Shown piece after piece: positions 25,950-36,429 of a DNA stretch of 64,000 nt (its first letter is position 1; every line of letters begins with the position of its first letter). The position numbers and the translations under genes were made by a program. The stretch is from Lichenifustis flavocetrariae (lineage in GTDB: Bacteria; Pseudomonadota; Alphaproteobacteria; Rhizobiales; Beijerinckiaceae). The notes under the pieces were generated by a model, which saw only the letters and a program-made list of their open reading frames with translations, ran no database searches and was not told the DNA's origin. The DNA is taken from contig NZ_JAMOIM010000006.1 of assembly GCF_026130545.1 (NCBI RefSeq), positions 1 to 64,000 of the forward strand. The letters run 5' to 3'.

Positions 25950-26887
25950 GATACGCCGTACGCCACGTTACGACCTACCGCTACGGGTCGTCTGTGACCT
26001 TCGCGCATTGCACGCTCACGCTGACACCGCGGAGCGGGCAGGGGCAGGTTGTCGAGGACACAGCATTGACGATCACGCCAAGACCGGTGGCCATGGTACG
26101 GCACTGGTCGTTTTTCGGTCATGAGGTGGCGACCGTACAGATCGATACCCCGCACCGTGAATTGCGTATTGAAGCCGCCTCCCGGATCAAGGTCGATCGA
26201 TGCCCGGTGGAATCCGAGGTCATCGGGTCGATCAAGGAGAACTGGACGGAGACCGCGCAGGCAGCCCGGGCTATGCAGAGCCTTGAAGCGGAAGCCCCGA
26301 GCCACTTCCTGTTTGCCAGCGCGCTCGTGCCTCTGGCGGATCCTGTCACGACTTATGTCAGGGAGAGCCTCGCTCCCGGCCGATCAGCCTTTGAGGCCGC
26401 CGCCGAGATCATGCGGCGCATCTACACGGATTTTCGCTACGCCCCAGAGGCCACCCAAGTTTCCACGCCGCTCCTCGAGGCCTTCGAGCGGCGCCATGGC
26501 GTTTGTCAGGATTACGCGCACATCATGATCGCAGGTCTGCGTGGCGTCGGCCTCGCGGCCCGCTATGTGAGCGGATATATCCGCACGATCCCACCCGAAG
26601 GCCAACAGCGGCTCGAAGGCGCGGACGCGACCCATGCCTGGATCGACGTCTGGTGCGGTTCGGAACTTGGATGGGTGGGTTTCGATCCCACCAACGCCAT
26701 TCTGGCGGGCAACGACCATATCGTGCTGGCCACAGGCCGCGACTATGCCGATGTGGCCCCCGTGGGTGGCGTCCTGCTCGGGACGAGCAACCAGGACATC
26801 GTCGTCAATGTCGACGTCGTTCCGCTACCCGATGAAACCGACCCCGAAGCCGAGCCCGCAGAACCTGCCGTGAACGAGGAAGTTTAA
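25946..26887 (+). CDS. Transglutaminase-family protein, third gene of the ATP-grasp cluster
   Basis: A 313-residue protease-like transglutaminase. The N-terminal beta domain starts RYAVRHVTTYRYGSSVTFAH. The core has Cys187 in RRHGVCQDYAHIM, His230 in ATHAWIDVWCG and Asp in GWVGFDPTNAILAGNDHI, so the triad is intact. It is probably a cysteine peptidase or amidase acting on the product of the ligase next door rather than a cross-linking enzyme. The GTG start at 25946 overlaps the ATP-grasp stop (GTGA), which implies coupled translation; an ATG at 25931 would add five residues. The acidic C-terminal tail DETDPEAEPAEPAVNEE is not part of the fold. Confidence 0.9.
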   Translation: MRYAVRHVTTYRYGSSVTFAHCTLTLTPRSGQGQVVEDTALTITPRPVAMVRHWSFFGHEVATVQIDTPHRELRIEAASRIKVDRCPVESEVIGSIKENWTETAQAARAMQSLEAEAPSHFLFASALVPLADPVTTYVRESLAPGRSAFEAAAEIMRRIYTDFRYAPEATQVSTPLLEAFERRHGVCQDYAHIMIAGLRGVGLAARYVSGYIRTIPPEGQQRLEGADATHAWIDVWCGSELGWVGFDPTNAILAGNDHIVLATGRDYADVAPVGGVLLGTSNQDIVVNVDVVPLPDETDPEAEPAEPAVNEEV

Positions 26888-27231
26888 TAGGGCGCGTAGC
26901 CGTATCCATAGCCGCCGCCACCGTAAGCATAGGGTGGCGGAGCGTAGCCATAGCCGCCGTAGGCATAGCCAGGCTCGTAATCGTCACGATCATAGGCGTT
27001 CGCAGCGGCTGCACCGGCCGCAAGGCCGATCACGCCAAGTGCCGCACCGGCAATTGCCGGGCCTACGTTCGACCGGCCATAATTCCTGTAGTGATGACCG
27101 TAATAGTAGCCGCTATGGCCTTTGCGATAGAGATGTCGCACGGTTGCGGCGGAAGCATCCGTCCCGGTGAGGCCGATCATCATTCCGGCAACCGCAAGGC
27201 CGATGACGGCCTTGCTCTGAATCCCACGCAT
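26884..27231 (-). CDS. Small exported Gly/Tyr-rich protein
   Basis: A 115-residue protein with a signal peptide (KAVIGLAVAGMMIGLTGTDA, cleavage near ASAA), a short Tyr/His-rich part (HSGYYYGHHYRNYGR), one hydrophobic glycine-alanine segment (GPAIAGAALGVIGLAAGAAA) and a tail of YGGYGYAPPPYAY-like repeats. This architecture is common in Hyphomicrobiales cell-envelope proteins of unknown function; the hydrophobic stretch is a glycine-zipper-like helix. Start 27231 has GGAG 8 bases upstream; the frame could begin 17 codons earlier without a signal-like N-terminus. Its stop overlaps that of the convergent transglutaminase gene by 4 bases. Confidence 0.75.
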   Translation of the reverse strand: MRGIQSKAVIGLAVAGMMIGLTGTDASAATVRHLYRKGHSGYYYGHHYRNYGRSNVGPAIAGAALGVIGLAAGAAAANAYDRDDYEPGYAYGGYGYAPPPYAYGGGGYGYGYAPY

Positions 27232-27330
27232 CCGAAGTCTCCAAAGTCGGTAGACGCGCTCGAGCGTCTTTCTGCGAATCATACGCAGAGTGCTAAGGTT
27301 TGTTCCGTCAAGCCCTTTCAGGCCCGATCG

Positions 27331-28374
27331 TCAGGTGCCCGTACGACCCTGCGACTGGGGCGGCAAGGCAATCGGCTGAGGTTTTTGATTCTGCTGCGGA
27401 GTCTTGTTCATAATGCTCGTCACGGCTGCGTTTTCAAACAGGCTCGATACGCTCGCTTCCTGTGCGATACGGCCGATGGCTTCGCCGATGAGCGGCGCAA
27501 TCGACATAACGCGCATATTCTTGGCAACCCGGACGGCCTCGGTCGAGCGGATCGAATCCGTCATCACCAATTCCTTGAGGTTCGATCCGGCGATCCGCGC
27601 CACGGCACCGCCCGACAGCACGCCATGCGTGCAATAGGCGTGCACGGCTTCCGCGCCCTGTGCGAGCAGCGCGTCGGCGGCGTTGCACAGCGTGCCGCCA
27701 GAGTCGACGATATCGTCAACCAGGATGCAGGTCTTGCCGTCCACATCGCCGATGATGTTCATGACCTCTGATTCGCCGGCGCGCTCACGCCGCTTGTCCA
27801 CGATGGCGAGCGGGGCGCCGATGCGCTTGGCCAGAGCACGAGCCCGGATGACGCCGCCCACGTCGGGCGACACCACCATCACATTGGTGAGATCCATACG
27901 CTCCGTGATGTCACGCACCATCACGGGGGCGGCGAAGAGATTATCGGTCGGGATGTCGAAGAAGCCCTGGATCTGGTCAGCATGGAGGTCGACAGTGAGC
28001 ACGCGATGGGCGCCAGCATGCGTGATGAGGTTCGCCACGAGCTTGGCCGAGATGGGGGTGCGTGGGCCGGCCTTCCGGTCCTGCCGGGCGTAGCCGAAAT
28101 ACGGCAGTACCGCCGTGATGCGCCGGGCCGAAGCGCGACGCAGCGCATCCGTCATGATCAGCAATTCCATTAAGTGATCATTGGTCGGATAGGACGTCGA
28201 CTGGATGATGAACGTGTCTTCGCCCCGCACGTTCTCCAGGATCTCGACGAAGATCTCCATGTCGGCGAACCGTCGCACCGAACACTTGGTCAGTGGGACG
28301 CCGAGATAGGTGGCGATGGCCTCAGCCAGGGGCCCATTGGAATTGCCGGCCAGGATCTTGATGGTTCCTGCCAT
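27331..28374 (-). CDS. prs: Ribose-phosphate pyrophosphokinase
   Basis: A 347-residue enzyme that makes PRPP from ribose 5-phosphate and ATP for purine, pyrimidine, histidine and NAD synthesis. Visible are the N-terminal [20 protein letters not shown], the [20 protein letters not shown] segment, the flexible-loop [36 protein letters not shown], and the PRPP-binding loop [13 protein letters not shown]. The catalytic Lys and Arg of the KRRERA loop are present. The protein is about 30 residues longer than usual; the extra C-terminal tail ([20 protein letters not shown]) is Gln/Pro-rich and probably disordered. Confidence 0.97.
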   Translation of the reverse strand: MAGTIKILAGNSNGPLAEAIATYLGVPLTKCSVRRFADMEIFVEILENVRGEDTFIIQSTSYPTNDHLMELLIMTDALRRASARRITAVLPYFGYARQDRKAGPRTPISAKLVANLITHAGAHRVLTVDLHADQIQGFFDIPTDNLFAAPVMVRDITERMDLTNVMVVSPDVGGVIRARALAKRIGAPLAIVDKRRERAGESEVMNIIGDVDGKTCILVDDIVDSGGTLCNAADALLAQGAEAVHAYCTHGVLSGGAVARIAGSNLKELVMTDSIRSTEAVRVAKNMRVMSIAPLIGEAIGRIAQEASVSSLFENAAVTSIMNKTPQQNQKPQPIALPPQSQGRTGT

Positions 28375-28481
28375 GCATTGGCCTCCTGCACTTATCGGAT
28401 GTGGGGCGTTGCGTCGTCTGCAAGCACACCAAATTGCCGCAACGTCCCGCTCTCTTAATGCGACAGTCCGTCAAAGAGAAG

Positions 28482-28503
28482 GCCGACTTCACAGGAAGCC
28501 GGC
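28482..28503 (-). terminator. Terminator after grxD
   Basis: On the minus strand GCCGGCTTC and GAAGTCGGC pair (one G-T) around CTGT, followed by CTTCTCTTTG. It lies 35 bases beyond the grxD stop codon and closes the purL-bolA-grxD run before prs. Confidence 0.65.
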
Positions 28504-28537
28504 CGAATCTGAAACGCATGCGTTGATGTGGTTACCC

Positions 28538-28879
28538 TCAGGCCTGGGCAACTTGCTTCGCCGGGATGCCGGCGGTGGTCATGTGGGTGGTCAGTTCGCC
28601 CGACTGAAACATTTCGCGGACAATATCGCAGCCCCCGACGAACTCGCCCTTGACGTAGAGTTGCGGCACCGTCGGCCAGTTCGTGTAATCTTTAACGCCC
28701 TGCCGCATGTCCGCACTTTCGAGCACATTCACGCTCTTGTACGGCACCCCGAGATATTCGAGGATTTGGACGACCTGGCTGGAAAAGCCGCATTGCGGAA
28801 ACTGTGGGGTGCCCTTCATGAAGAGCACCACGTCGTTCGTCTTCACCTCGTTGTCGATCTGCTCGTGCACGCTGGCCAT
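28538..28879 (-). CDS. grxD: Monothiol glutaredoxin Grx4 type
   Basis: A 113-residue monothiol glutaredoxin with the CGFS active site at residues 30-33 (TPQFPQCGFSSQVVQIL), the TVPQLYVKGEFVGGCDIVRE glutathione-binding region and normal length. CGFS glutaredoxins bind a [2Fe-2S] cluster with glutathione and pass it to target proteins, commonly as a complex with BolA-like proteins. The bolA gene lies just upstream in the same direction, so the pair probably works together in iron-sulfur trafficking. The start at Met 17 of the longer frame matches family N-termini. Confidence 0.95.
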   Translation of the reverse strand: MASVHEQIDNEVKTNDVVLFMKGTPQFPQCGFSSQVVQILEYLGVPYKSVNVLESADMRQGVKDYTNWPTVPQLYVKGEFVGGCDIVREMFQSGELTTHMTTAGIPAKQVAQA

Positions 28880-28959
28880 GTTCGAATCCTTCTGAGTGCG
28901 GAGGTCAAGGCTCCGTCCCGCCTTCAAATATAAGGTATGCCGCTGGGCTTCGCTACGCC

Positions 28960-29190
28960 TTACTCTGCCGCTGTCTGCAACGCCAGGGCATGGAGTACGC
29001 CGCCCATGTTGCCTTTAAGGGCCGCATAAACGATCTGATGCTGCTGGATCCGGGTCTTGCCCTTGAAGGACGGTGAGACGACGTTCGCCGCGTAATGGTT
29101 GCCGTCCCCCGCCAAGTCGCGGATCTCGACCTGGGCGTCGGGAAGGGCTTCCTTGATCATGCGTTCGATCTCGGTGGCGTCCATGGCCAT
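28960..29190 (-). CDS. BolA-family protein, Grx4 partner
   Basis: A 76-residue BolA-like protein. MDATEIERMIKEALPDAQVE, then VEIRDLAGDGNHYAANVVSP and the helix-turn-helix-like GKTRIQQHQIVYAALKGNMG show the class II KH-like fold; His in the GNHY turn is a candidate iron-sulfur ligand with the glutaredoxin. It ends 81 bases before grxD and begins 23 bases after purL, so all three are likely in one transcript. GGAGAG precedes the ATG at 29190; a second ATG lies two codons later. Confidence 0.93.
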   Translation of the reverse strand: MAMDATEIERMIKEALPDAQVEIRDLAGDGNHYAANVVSPSFKGKTRIQQHQIVYAALKGNMGGVLHALALQTAAE

Positions 29191-29212
29191 GGCGTCGTCT
29201 CTCCGGTCCCGC

Positions 29213-31423
<2,211 letters not shown>

Positions 31424-31524
31424 GGGCGCGCTCGAAGATGCGGGGAACGATTAACGTGCGGCTTAGCGGCCGGGCTCCGGCAAGGCAAGCCGGTTTGCCG
31501 GACCTGCGCGGTGCAGGCCGGCCT

Positions 31525-32481
31525 TCAGATTTGATGCCGCCGGGCCGGGAGCGCGGCGCGAAAGCCTCTCCGGACAATCCTGGGCAGGCGGCCGTCGATG
31601 GCTGCGAGACCGCAACCGATGAACAGCATGCCAAGCGCCGAACGCCCTGTCGCGACTTCGCCCAGGAAGAGGACGCCCAAAAGCGATGCGCTGATCGGCA
31701 ACAGGAAGGTCACGAGGAGCAGGTTCGTGGCTCCGGCGACTGCCAGGATCCGGAAGTAGAGAATATAGGCAAGCGCGGTGCTCAGAAGCGCGATCCCCAT
31801 CAAGGCTGCCCAGGTCGCGGGGCTTGGGACCGGCAAGGTCCAAGGGCGATCGACGACGAGCGCAAGCGGAAGCAGGATCGCGGTGCTGGCCGTGATCTGG
31901 CCCGTGGCGACCTTGATCGGCGGCACATGCCGGAAACGTCGGCCGTAGACCCCCGCGAAGGCATAGACGAGCGCAGCGAGAAGGCAGGCCAATTCACCGG
32001 CCAGATCGCCGCCGCCGAGTCCCGCAAGAACGCCAGGGCCGATCAACACGGTCACGCCCAGGAAACCGAAGACCACACCGGCGATCTTTCCCCGCGTCAT
32101 CTTTTCGTCGGTTGTGAGGCAATGGGCTACGACTACGCCGAACACGGGCGTCGTGGCATTGAGCACCGCCGCCAACCCGCTCGAAATGCGGGTTTCACCG
32201 AAAACGATCAGGGTGAACGGGATGACGTTGTTGAGAAGCCCCATGCCCAGGAAGGCAAGCCAAAGCCTCGGCTCCGCGGGCATTCGCTCACCGCGCGCCA
32301 AGATAACGAGGTGCAACGCGAGTGCCGCCAGTCCCACCCGTCCCAGAACCACCGTGAAGGGCGGCAATTCGGTCACCAAAACCTTAAAGAAGAAAAACGA
32401 GCCACCCCACAGTCCCGATAAGGCCAGGAGCAGCGCCCATTCGCGCCCGCCCATCGCTGCCCCTGCCGCTCGATTCGCCAT
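31525..32481 (-). CDS. EamA-family DMT exporter
   Basis: A 318-residue membrane protein with ten hydrophobic segments in two EamA repeats. LLLALSGLWGGSFFFFKVLV, VVLGRVGLAALALHLVI, and ISSGLAAVLNATTPVFGVVV in the first repeat and LLSTALAYILYFRILAVAGA followed by NLLLVTFLLPISASLLGVLF in the second are typical. The start at the fifth codon of the longest frame is preferred because GGAGG then lies 6 bases upstream. The basic C-terminus (RRGFRAALPARRHQ) is cytosolic. The substrate is unknown. Confidence 0.88.
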   Translation of the reverse strand: MANRAAGAAMGGREWALLLALSGLWGGSFFFFKVLVTELPPFTVVLGRVGLAALALHLVILARGERMPAEPRLWLAFLGMGLLNNVIPFTLIVFGETRISSGLAAVLNATTPVFGVVVAHCLTTDEKMTRGKIAGVVFGFLGVTVLIGPGVLAGLGGGDLAGELACLLAALVYAFAGVYGRRFRHVPPIKVATGQITASTAILLPLALVVDRPWTLPVPSPATWAALMGIALLSTALAYILYFRILAVAGATNLLLVTFLLPISASLLGVLFLGEVATGRSALGMLFIGCGLAAIDGRLPRIVRRGFRAALPARRHQI

Positions 32482-32623
32482 GCATGCCTCCATGGTTCAG
32501 TCTTAGGCGGGACCGCGCGAGCCAGCGTCCCGTTTCTTGCGCGGTCATCCGCAAACCCCGCAGTCATGAGTGACTCGCGCGCTCGGGCTTTTAACGTAGC
32601 GCGTGCGGCCCCATAACAGGCCT

Positions 32624-33532
32624 GTGTCTCAGACTCTCTCAATTCCCCTCGTTTTCGACCGCGCCCTGGTGCGCCGCCGGCTCGTGCGTGCCCTCCGGCA
32701 ATCTGCGCCCGATTTTCTGTTCGAACGTGCCCGAGACGACCTCGTCGACCGGCTGCTGCCCGTACAGCGTCGGTTTGCATCGATCCTCGATGCCGGCTCA
32801 CCTCGTCCCGAGGCTGCCCTGGCGATTAAACAGCTCTATCCGGATGCCCTCGTGGTTCGAGCCGCACCTGTGGTCGAGGCCGTTGCGGCGGGTCCATGGT
32901 CGGGCATTGTCGCCGAGCCGGAGGCGATCCCGTTCGCGACCGAGCGTTTCGATCTTGCCGTGTCGGTCATGGCTCTGCACAGCGTGAACGACCTACCGGG
33001 AGCGCTTGTCCAGATCCGCCGCAGTCTGAAGCCGGATGGGTTGTTCCTTGCGGCCCTCCTGGGCGGCCAGACCCTCCAGGAGTTGCGCGCCATCCTGGCC
33101 GAAGCCGAGGCCGAATTGTTCGGCGGCGCAAGCCCGCGTGTCGCGCCGTTCACGGATCTCCGCGACCTCGGCCACCTGATGCAGCGCACGGGCTTCGCCC
33201 TGCCGGTCACCGATCTCGACCGCGTCACGGTGCGCTACGGGTCGCTCTTCGGCCTCTTGGCCGACCTGCGCCTGATGGGATTGACCAATGCCTTGCTGGC
33301 GCGAACGCGCCGGCCGACGAGCCGGCGCTTCTTCCTGCGCGCGGCCGAGATTTACGCGCAACGCCATGCCGACCCTGACGGCCGCCTGCGCGCGACCTTC
33401 GACATCGTCTGGCTGTCGGGCTGGGCGCCGCACGAGAGCCAGCAGAAGCCGCTGCGGCCGGGCTCGGCCAAGATGCGTCTGGCCGACGCGCTCGGGGTAC
33501 AGGAAGGCCGATTCGAACCCAAGGAACCCTGA
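32624..33532 (+). CDS. BioC/NDUFAF5-like methyltransferase-fold protein
   Basis: A 302-residue protein. It begins QTLSIPLVFDRALVRRRLVR and ends with a region FDIVWLSGWAPHESQQKPLR followed by PGSAKMRLADAL, both characteristic of the alphaproteobacterial relatives of mitochondrial NDUFAF5 and of BioC. The middle holds FDLAVSVMALHSVNDLPGAL and SLKPDGLFLAALLGG from the methyltransferase fold. The SAM-binding first loop reads ILDAGSPRPEAALAI instead of a GxGxG motif, so SAM binding may be altered or lost. In mitochondria NDUFAF5 hydroxylates a complex I subunit; the bacterial role is not proven. The GTG start after AACAGG is preferred over one seven codons earlier. Confidence 0.8.
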   Translation: MSQTLSIPLVFDRALVRRRLVRALRQSAPDFLFERARDDLVDRLLPVQRRFASILDAGSPRPEAALAIKQLYPDALVVRAAPVVEAVAAGPWSGIVAEPEAIPFATERFDLAVSVMALHSVNDLPGALVQIRRSLKPDGLFLAALLGGQTLQELRAILAEAEAELFGGASPRVAPFTDLRDLGHLMQRTGFALPVTDLDRVTVRYGSLFGLLADLRLMGLTNALLARTRRPTSRRFFLRAAEIYAQRHADPDGRLRATFDIVWLSGWAPHESQQKPLRPGSAKMRLADALGVQEGRFEPKEP

Positions 33533-33625
33533 CGGCGAGCACTTGCAGCCTGCGGCGCAATCGGAGATATCCTGACGCGAAAATCACTCTCCCGCGCGTG
33601 ACAATTCGTCGGTGGATGGTAACCG

Positions 33626-34768
33626 ATGTTCAAATCGAGCCGCCGCGACATTGTGCTTCAGATTGGGGCAGTCCTCATGACCGGTGCGATCTCGGCGGTG
33701 CCAGAAGCCGCAGCCAAGCCGAACACAGCCGCTGCGGCCGGCTTCAGATCCGATCCCGTGCCGCGGTTCAATGTTCTGCAGGCGTCAGGTCGGCTCGACG
33801 GCGTCCACGGGGTCGTTGCCATGCTGGGCGGCGACGTTGTGTTCGAGCGGTATTTTCCTGGGCAGGATTGGGCTTGGGGACGCGATCTGGGACATGTGGC
33901 GTTCGGGCCGGATACGCTGCATGACCTCCGTTCGGTGACCAAAAGCATCGTCGGGCTGCTTTACGGTATCGCTCTTGCCGACAAGCGCGTTCCGCCCATC
34001 GATGATGCGATCCTTGACCACTTTCCCGAATACGTGGACCTGAGGATGGATCGAAACCGCTCACGCATCACGATCCGCCATGCGCTGACGATGACGCTCG
34101 GCATGAAGTGGGACGAAAGCCTCCCCTATACCGATCCCGCCAACAGCGAGATCGCCATGGAGCGGGCGACTGACCGGTATCGCTTTATTCTCGACCGTCC
34201 GATCCTTGGTCAACCTGGGCGAGGATGGATCTACAGCGGGGGTGCAGTTGCGCTGATCGGTAAGCTGATCGAAAAGGGCACGGGCCAGAGCCTGCCTGAC
34301 TTCGCCGAAAAAGCACTGTTTGCCCCGCTTGGAATCAGCGGCATGGAATGGGCGCGAGGCTCCGACGGTGAAGCCTCCGCCGCATCAGGATTGCGGCTGG
34401 CACCGCGATCGGTCGCCCGGATCGGGAGGATGATCCTGTCGGGCGGGATGTGGGATAACCGGTCGGTTTTGCCGAAGCCCTGGCTGGACCAAAGTTTCCA
34501 ACCAGCCGCGCTGGTCGATATCGGCTGGCCCGGAATGCATTACGGGCATTTGTGGTACCTTGGGGAAGCCCTGATCCACGGCACCACGGGAAGCTACGGC
34601 GAACCCTTTGTGGCTGCGTTCGGGAATGGGGGACAGCGCTTGTTCGTTTTTCCGAGCCTTGATTTCGTTCTGTCCATAACAACCGGTAATTACGACAGTC
34701 CCGAACAATGGCGGGCGCCGGCGGCGATCTTGTCCGATGTCTTTCTGCCGAGCCTGACGAATGAGTGA
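33626..34768 (+). CDS. Exported serine hydrolase of the beta-lactamase/class C family
   Basis: A 380-residue penicillin-binding-protein-like hydrolase. An N-terminal signal (RRDIVLQIGAVLMTGAISAV) suggests export, with two Args that fit a weak twin-arginine motif. The catalytic SxxK is SVTK in LHDLRSVTKSIVGLLYG; the second motif is YSG in WIYSGGAVALIGKL rather than YxN; a HGTTGSYGEPF segment near the end replaces KTG. Relatives include esterases and peptidases, and true lactamase activity is not implied. Flanking genes on both sides run in the same direction but with gaps near 100 bases, so it is probably separately transcribed. Confidence 0.85.
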   Translation: MFKSSRRDIVLQIGAVLMTGAISAVPEAAAKPNTAAAAGFRSDPVPRFNVLQASGRLDGVHGVVAMLGGDVVFERYFPGQDWAWGRDLGHVAFGPDTLHDLRSVTKSIVGLLYGIALADKRVPPIDDAILDHFPEYVDLRMDRNRSRITIRHALTMTLGMKWDESLPYTDPANSEIAMERATDRYRFILDRPILGQPGRGWIYSGGAVALIGKLIEKGTGQSLPDFAEKALFAPLGISGMEWARGSDGEASAASGLRLAPRSVARIGRMILSGGMWDNRSVLPKPWLDQSFQPAALVDIGWPGMHYGHLWYLGEALIHGTTGSYGEPFVAAFGNGGQRLFVFPSLDFVLSITTGNYDSPEQWRAPAAILSDVFLPSLTNE

Positions 34769-34867
34769 ATGGACCTGTCAGGTTCGCAATGGCGTCTGCC
34801 GACCTGATTGGGCAAAGACGCCCCTAAGCTCTGCAGTGACCTACTGACGGGCAAAAGGAGCCGCGCG

Positions 34868-35491
34868 ATGGAATTTCATGTGTGGCTGGGGTTCGTGGCG
34901 GCGGCCGCGCTGCTCGGGGTCGTTCCGGGACCCGGCGTCCTGAGCATCATCGGCTATGCCGTCGGTTCAGGGCGTAGGGTCGCGTTGGCCTCGGTGGCCG
35001 GGATGGCGGTGGGCAACGCCAGCGCGATGTCCTTGTCGCTCGCCGGCGTCGGTGCCCTGCTGGCCGCGTCCGCCTTGGCGTTCTCGATCATGAAATGGGC
35101 GGGAGCGGTCTATCTCGTCGGCCTGGGTGTGATCACGATCGTCCGCAGTCGAAGCGGCGCCTTCGGTGGGGTCGCGGCTTCGGCACCGATCACCGCACGC
35201 GCGGCCTTCATGGGGAACGTCGCGGTCGGGACCTTCCACCCGAAGACGATCGTGTTCTTCGTGGCCTTCGTGCCGCAGTTCATCAGCCCGGATGGAGATT
35301 ATATCAGCCAGGCTGCGCTTCTGGTCGTGACCTTCGTCGGCGTTGTCGGCGTGACGGACACGATTTACGCCGTGGCTGCCTCCCAGGCCTCGCACCTGCT
35401 ACGCGGCCCTCGGATGTCGACGTGGTCCCGGCGGGCCGGGGGAGGAGCGCTGATCGCGGCCGGAGTGGCGACCGCCGCGGCGCGCAATTGA
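34868..35491 (+). CDS. LysE/RhtB-family exporter
   Basis: A 207-residue protein with six hydrophobic segments. The N-terminus ends its first helix in LLGVVPGPGVLSIIGYAVGS, the signature of LysE/RhtB amino-acid exporters, and GNVAVGTFHPKTIVFFVAFV followed by PQFISP is the conserved central region. Substrates are amino acids or homoserine lactones in the family, not determined here. AAGGAG lies 10 bases before the chosen ATG; the frame open from 34808 has no conserved N-terminus. It converges with the small gene at 35496 with a 4-base gap. Confidence 0.9.
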   Translation: MEFHVWLGFVAAAALLGVVPGPGVLSIIGYAVGSGRRVALASVAGMAVGNASAMSLSLAGVGALLAASALAFSIMKWAGAVYLVGLGVITIVRSRSGAFGGVAASAPITARAAFMGNVAVGTFHPKTIVFFVAFVPQFISPDGDYISQAALLVVTFVGVVGVTDTIYAVAASQASHLLRGPRMSTWSRRAGGGALIAAGVATAAARN

Positions 35492-35495
35492 GAGC

Positions 35496-35774
35496 CTAGG
35501 TGGGTCGCGCCGCCCCGCGAAGCTCCACCGGCGCATAGTGGAGCGAAACGCTGTCGGCCGTCACGATCGACCCGGTGCTTTCAGCCAGCAGCGAGGCGAT
35601 CTCGGCATCGCCCCAGCCCTTGCCGCGCAATTGATCGATTTCGTCCGACACCATGGCGATAAACTGCGCCATGGTGAAGTTTTCCGGCGGACGGCCGAGG
35701 GCGGTGCGGAGTGCCGTATTGGCCTCCGCGACCTGATCCACCGTGAAAACCACTTCGGCGTCGTCGACCACCAT
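35496..35774 (-). CDS. Conserved small protein of unknown function
   Basis: A 92-residue acidic, soluble protein without signal peptide. I do not recognise a named family. The sequence has a helical N-terminal half (VDQVAEANTALRTALGRPPE), a segment FIAMVSDEIDQLRGKGWGDA that looks like a helix-turn-helix or coiled element, and a strand-like end SIVTADSVSLHYAPVELRG. It begins 11 bases after grpE on the same strand, which suggests co-transcription with the chaperone cofactor. Confidence 0.65.
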   Translation of the reverse strand: MVVDDAEVVFTVDQVAEANTALRTALGRPPENFTMAQFIAMVSDEIDQLRGKGWGDAEIASLLAESTGSIVTADSVSLHYAPVELRGAARPT

Positions 35775-35785
35775 GCGGCTCCGGC

Positions 35786-36370
35786 TCAGTTCAGCGTCTC
35801 TGCCGCGACCTTCGGGCCACCGCGCGAGACACCGACCTTGGCAGGCCTCAGCACGCGGTCACCGATCGCATAGCCGGTCTCCATCACCTGGACGACCGTC
35901 CCGGACGGGACGCTCTCGTCCGGCATCTCGAACAGCGCTTCGTGCATGTTGGGATCGAATTTCTTGCCCTGCGGGTCCAGCGGCTTGATGCCGAAGCGGG
36001 CAAGCCGCGAGAGGAAATCCTTTTCCGTGAGTTCGACGCCTTCCAACAGCGTCTTCAACGGGCCGGCCGCGCCAACCGCCTCAGCCGGCACGCTGCTGAC
36101 CGCGCGCCGCAAATTATCGACGACATTCAGCATCTCGCGCGCGAAGTTCGAAACGCCGTAGATCTTGGCGTCGGTCACTTCCTTTTCGGTTCGGCGGCGC
36201 ATGTTCTCCATATCGGCCATCAGCCGCAACGCCCTGTCCTTCAAGGTCGCATTCTCGGCGTTGAGGTTTTCAAGGACCACGAAGGGATCGGGCTGGGACG
36301 CGTCCTGCGTGCCGCCTGCGGTGTTGGCGGCATCCGGGGTCACGGCTTGGTCGTCATTCTGGTCCGGCAT
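35786..36370 (-). CDS. grpE: Nucleotide exchange factor GrpE
   Basis: A 194-residue co-chaperone that releases ADP from DnaK. After an acidic, disordered start (residues 1-30) comes the long helix LNAENATLKDRALRLMADME followed by NMRRRTEKEVTDA, the AREMLNVVDNLRRAV helix, and the beta domain with DPNMHEALFEMPDESVPSGT and VMETGYAIGDRVLRPAKVGV. All are typical. The start MPDQ is chosen over a 21-codon extension. hrcA, the usual neighbour in Hyphomicrobiales, is not adjacent; glnD lies upstream with a 59-base gap. Confidence 0.96.
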   Translation of the reverse strand: MPDQNDDQAVTPDAANTAGGTQDASQPDPFVVLENLNAENATLKDRALRLMADMENMRRRTEKEVTDAKIYGVSNFAREMLNVVDNLRRAVSSVPAEAVGAAGPLKTLLEGVELTEKDFLSRLARFGIKPLDPQGKKFDPNMHEALFEMPDESVPSGTVVQVMETGYAIGDRVLRPAKVGVSRGGPKVAAETLN

Positions 36371-36429
36371 GAGCTTTCGCGAGTTGGTGGTTACGTTGCT
36401 GCGGCATATCAGCGGTGGACCGTCAAAAA

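Noticed and set aside
33626-34768. True class C beta-lactamase (antibiotic resistance)
   Set aside because: The second and third motifs deviate (YSG instead of YxN, no KTG), so only a general serine hydrolase call is supported.
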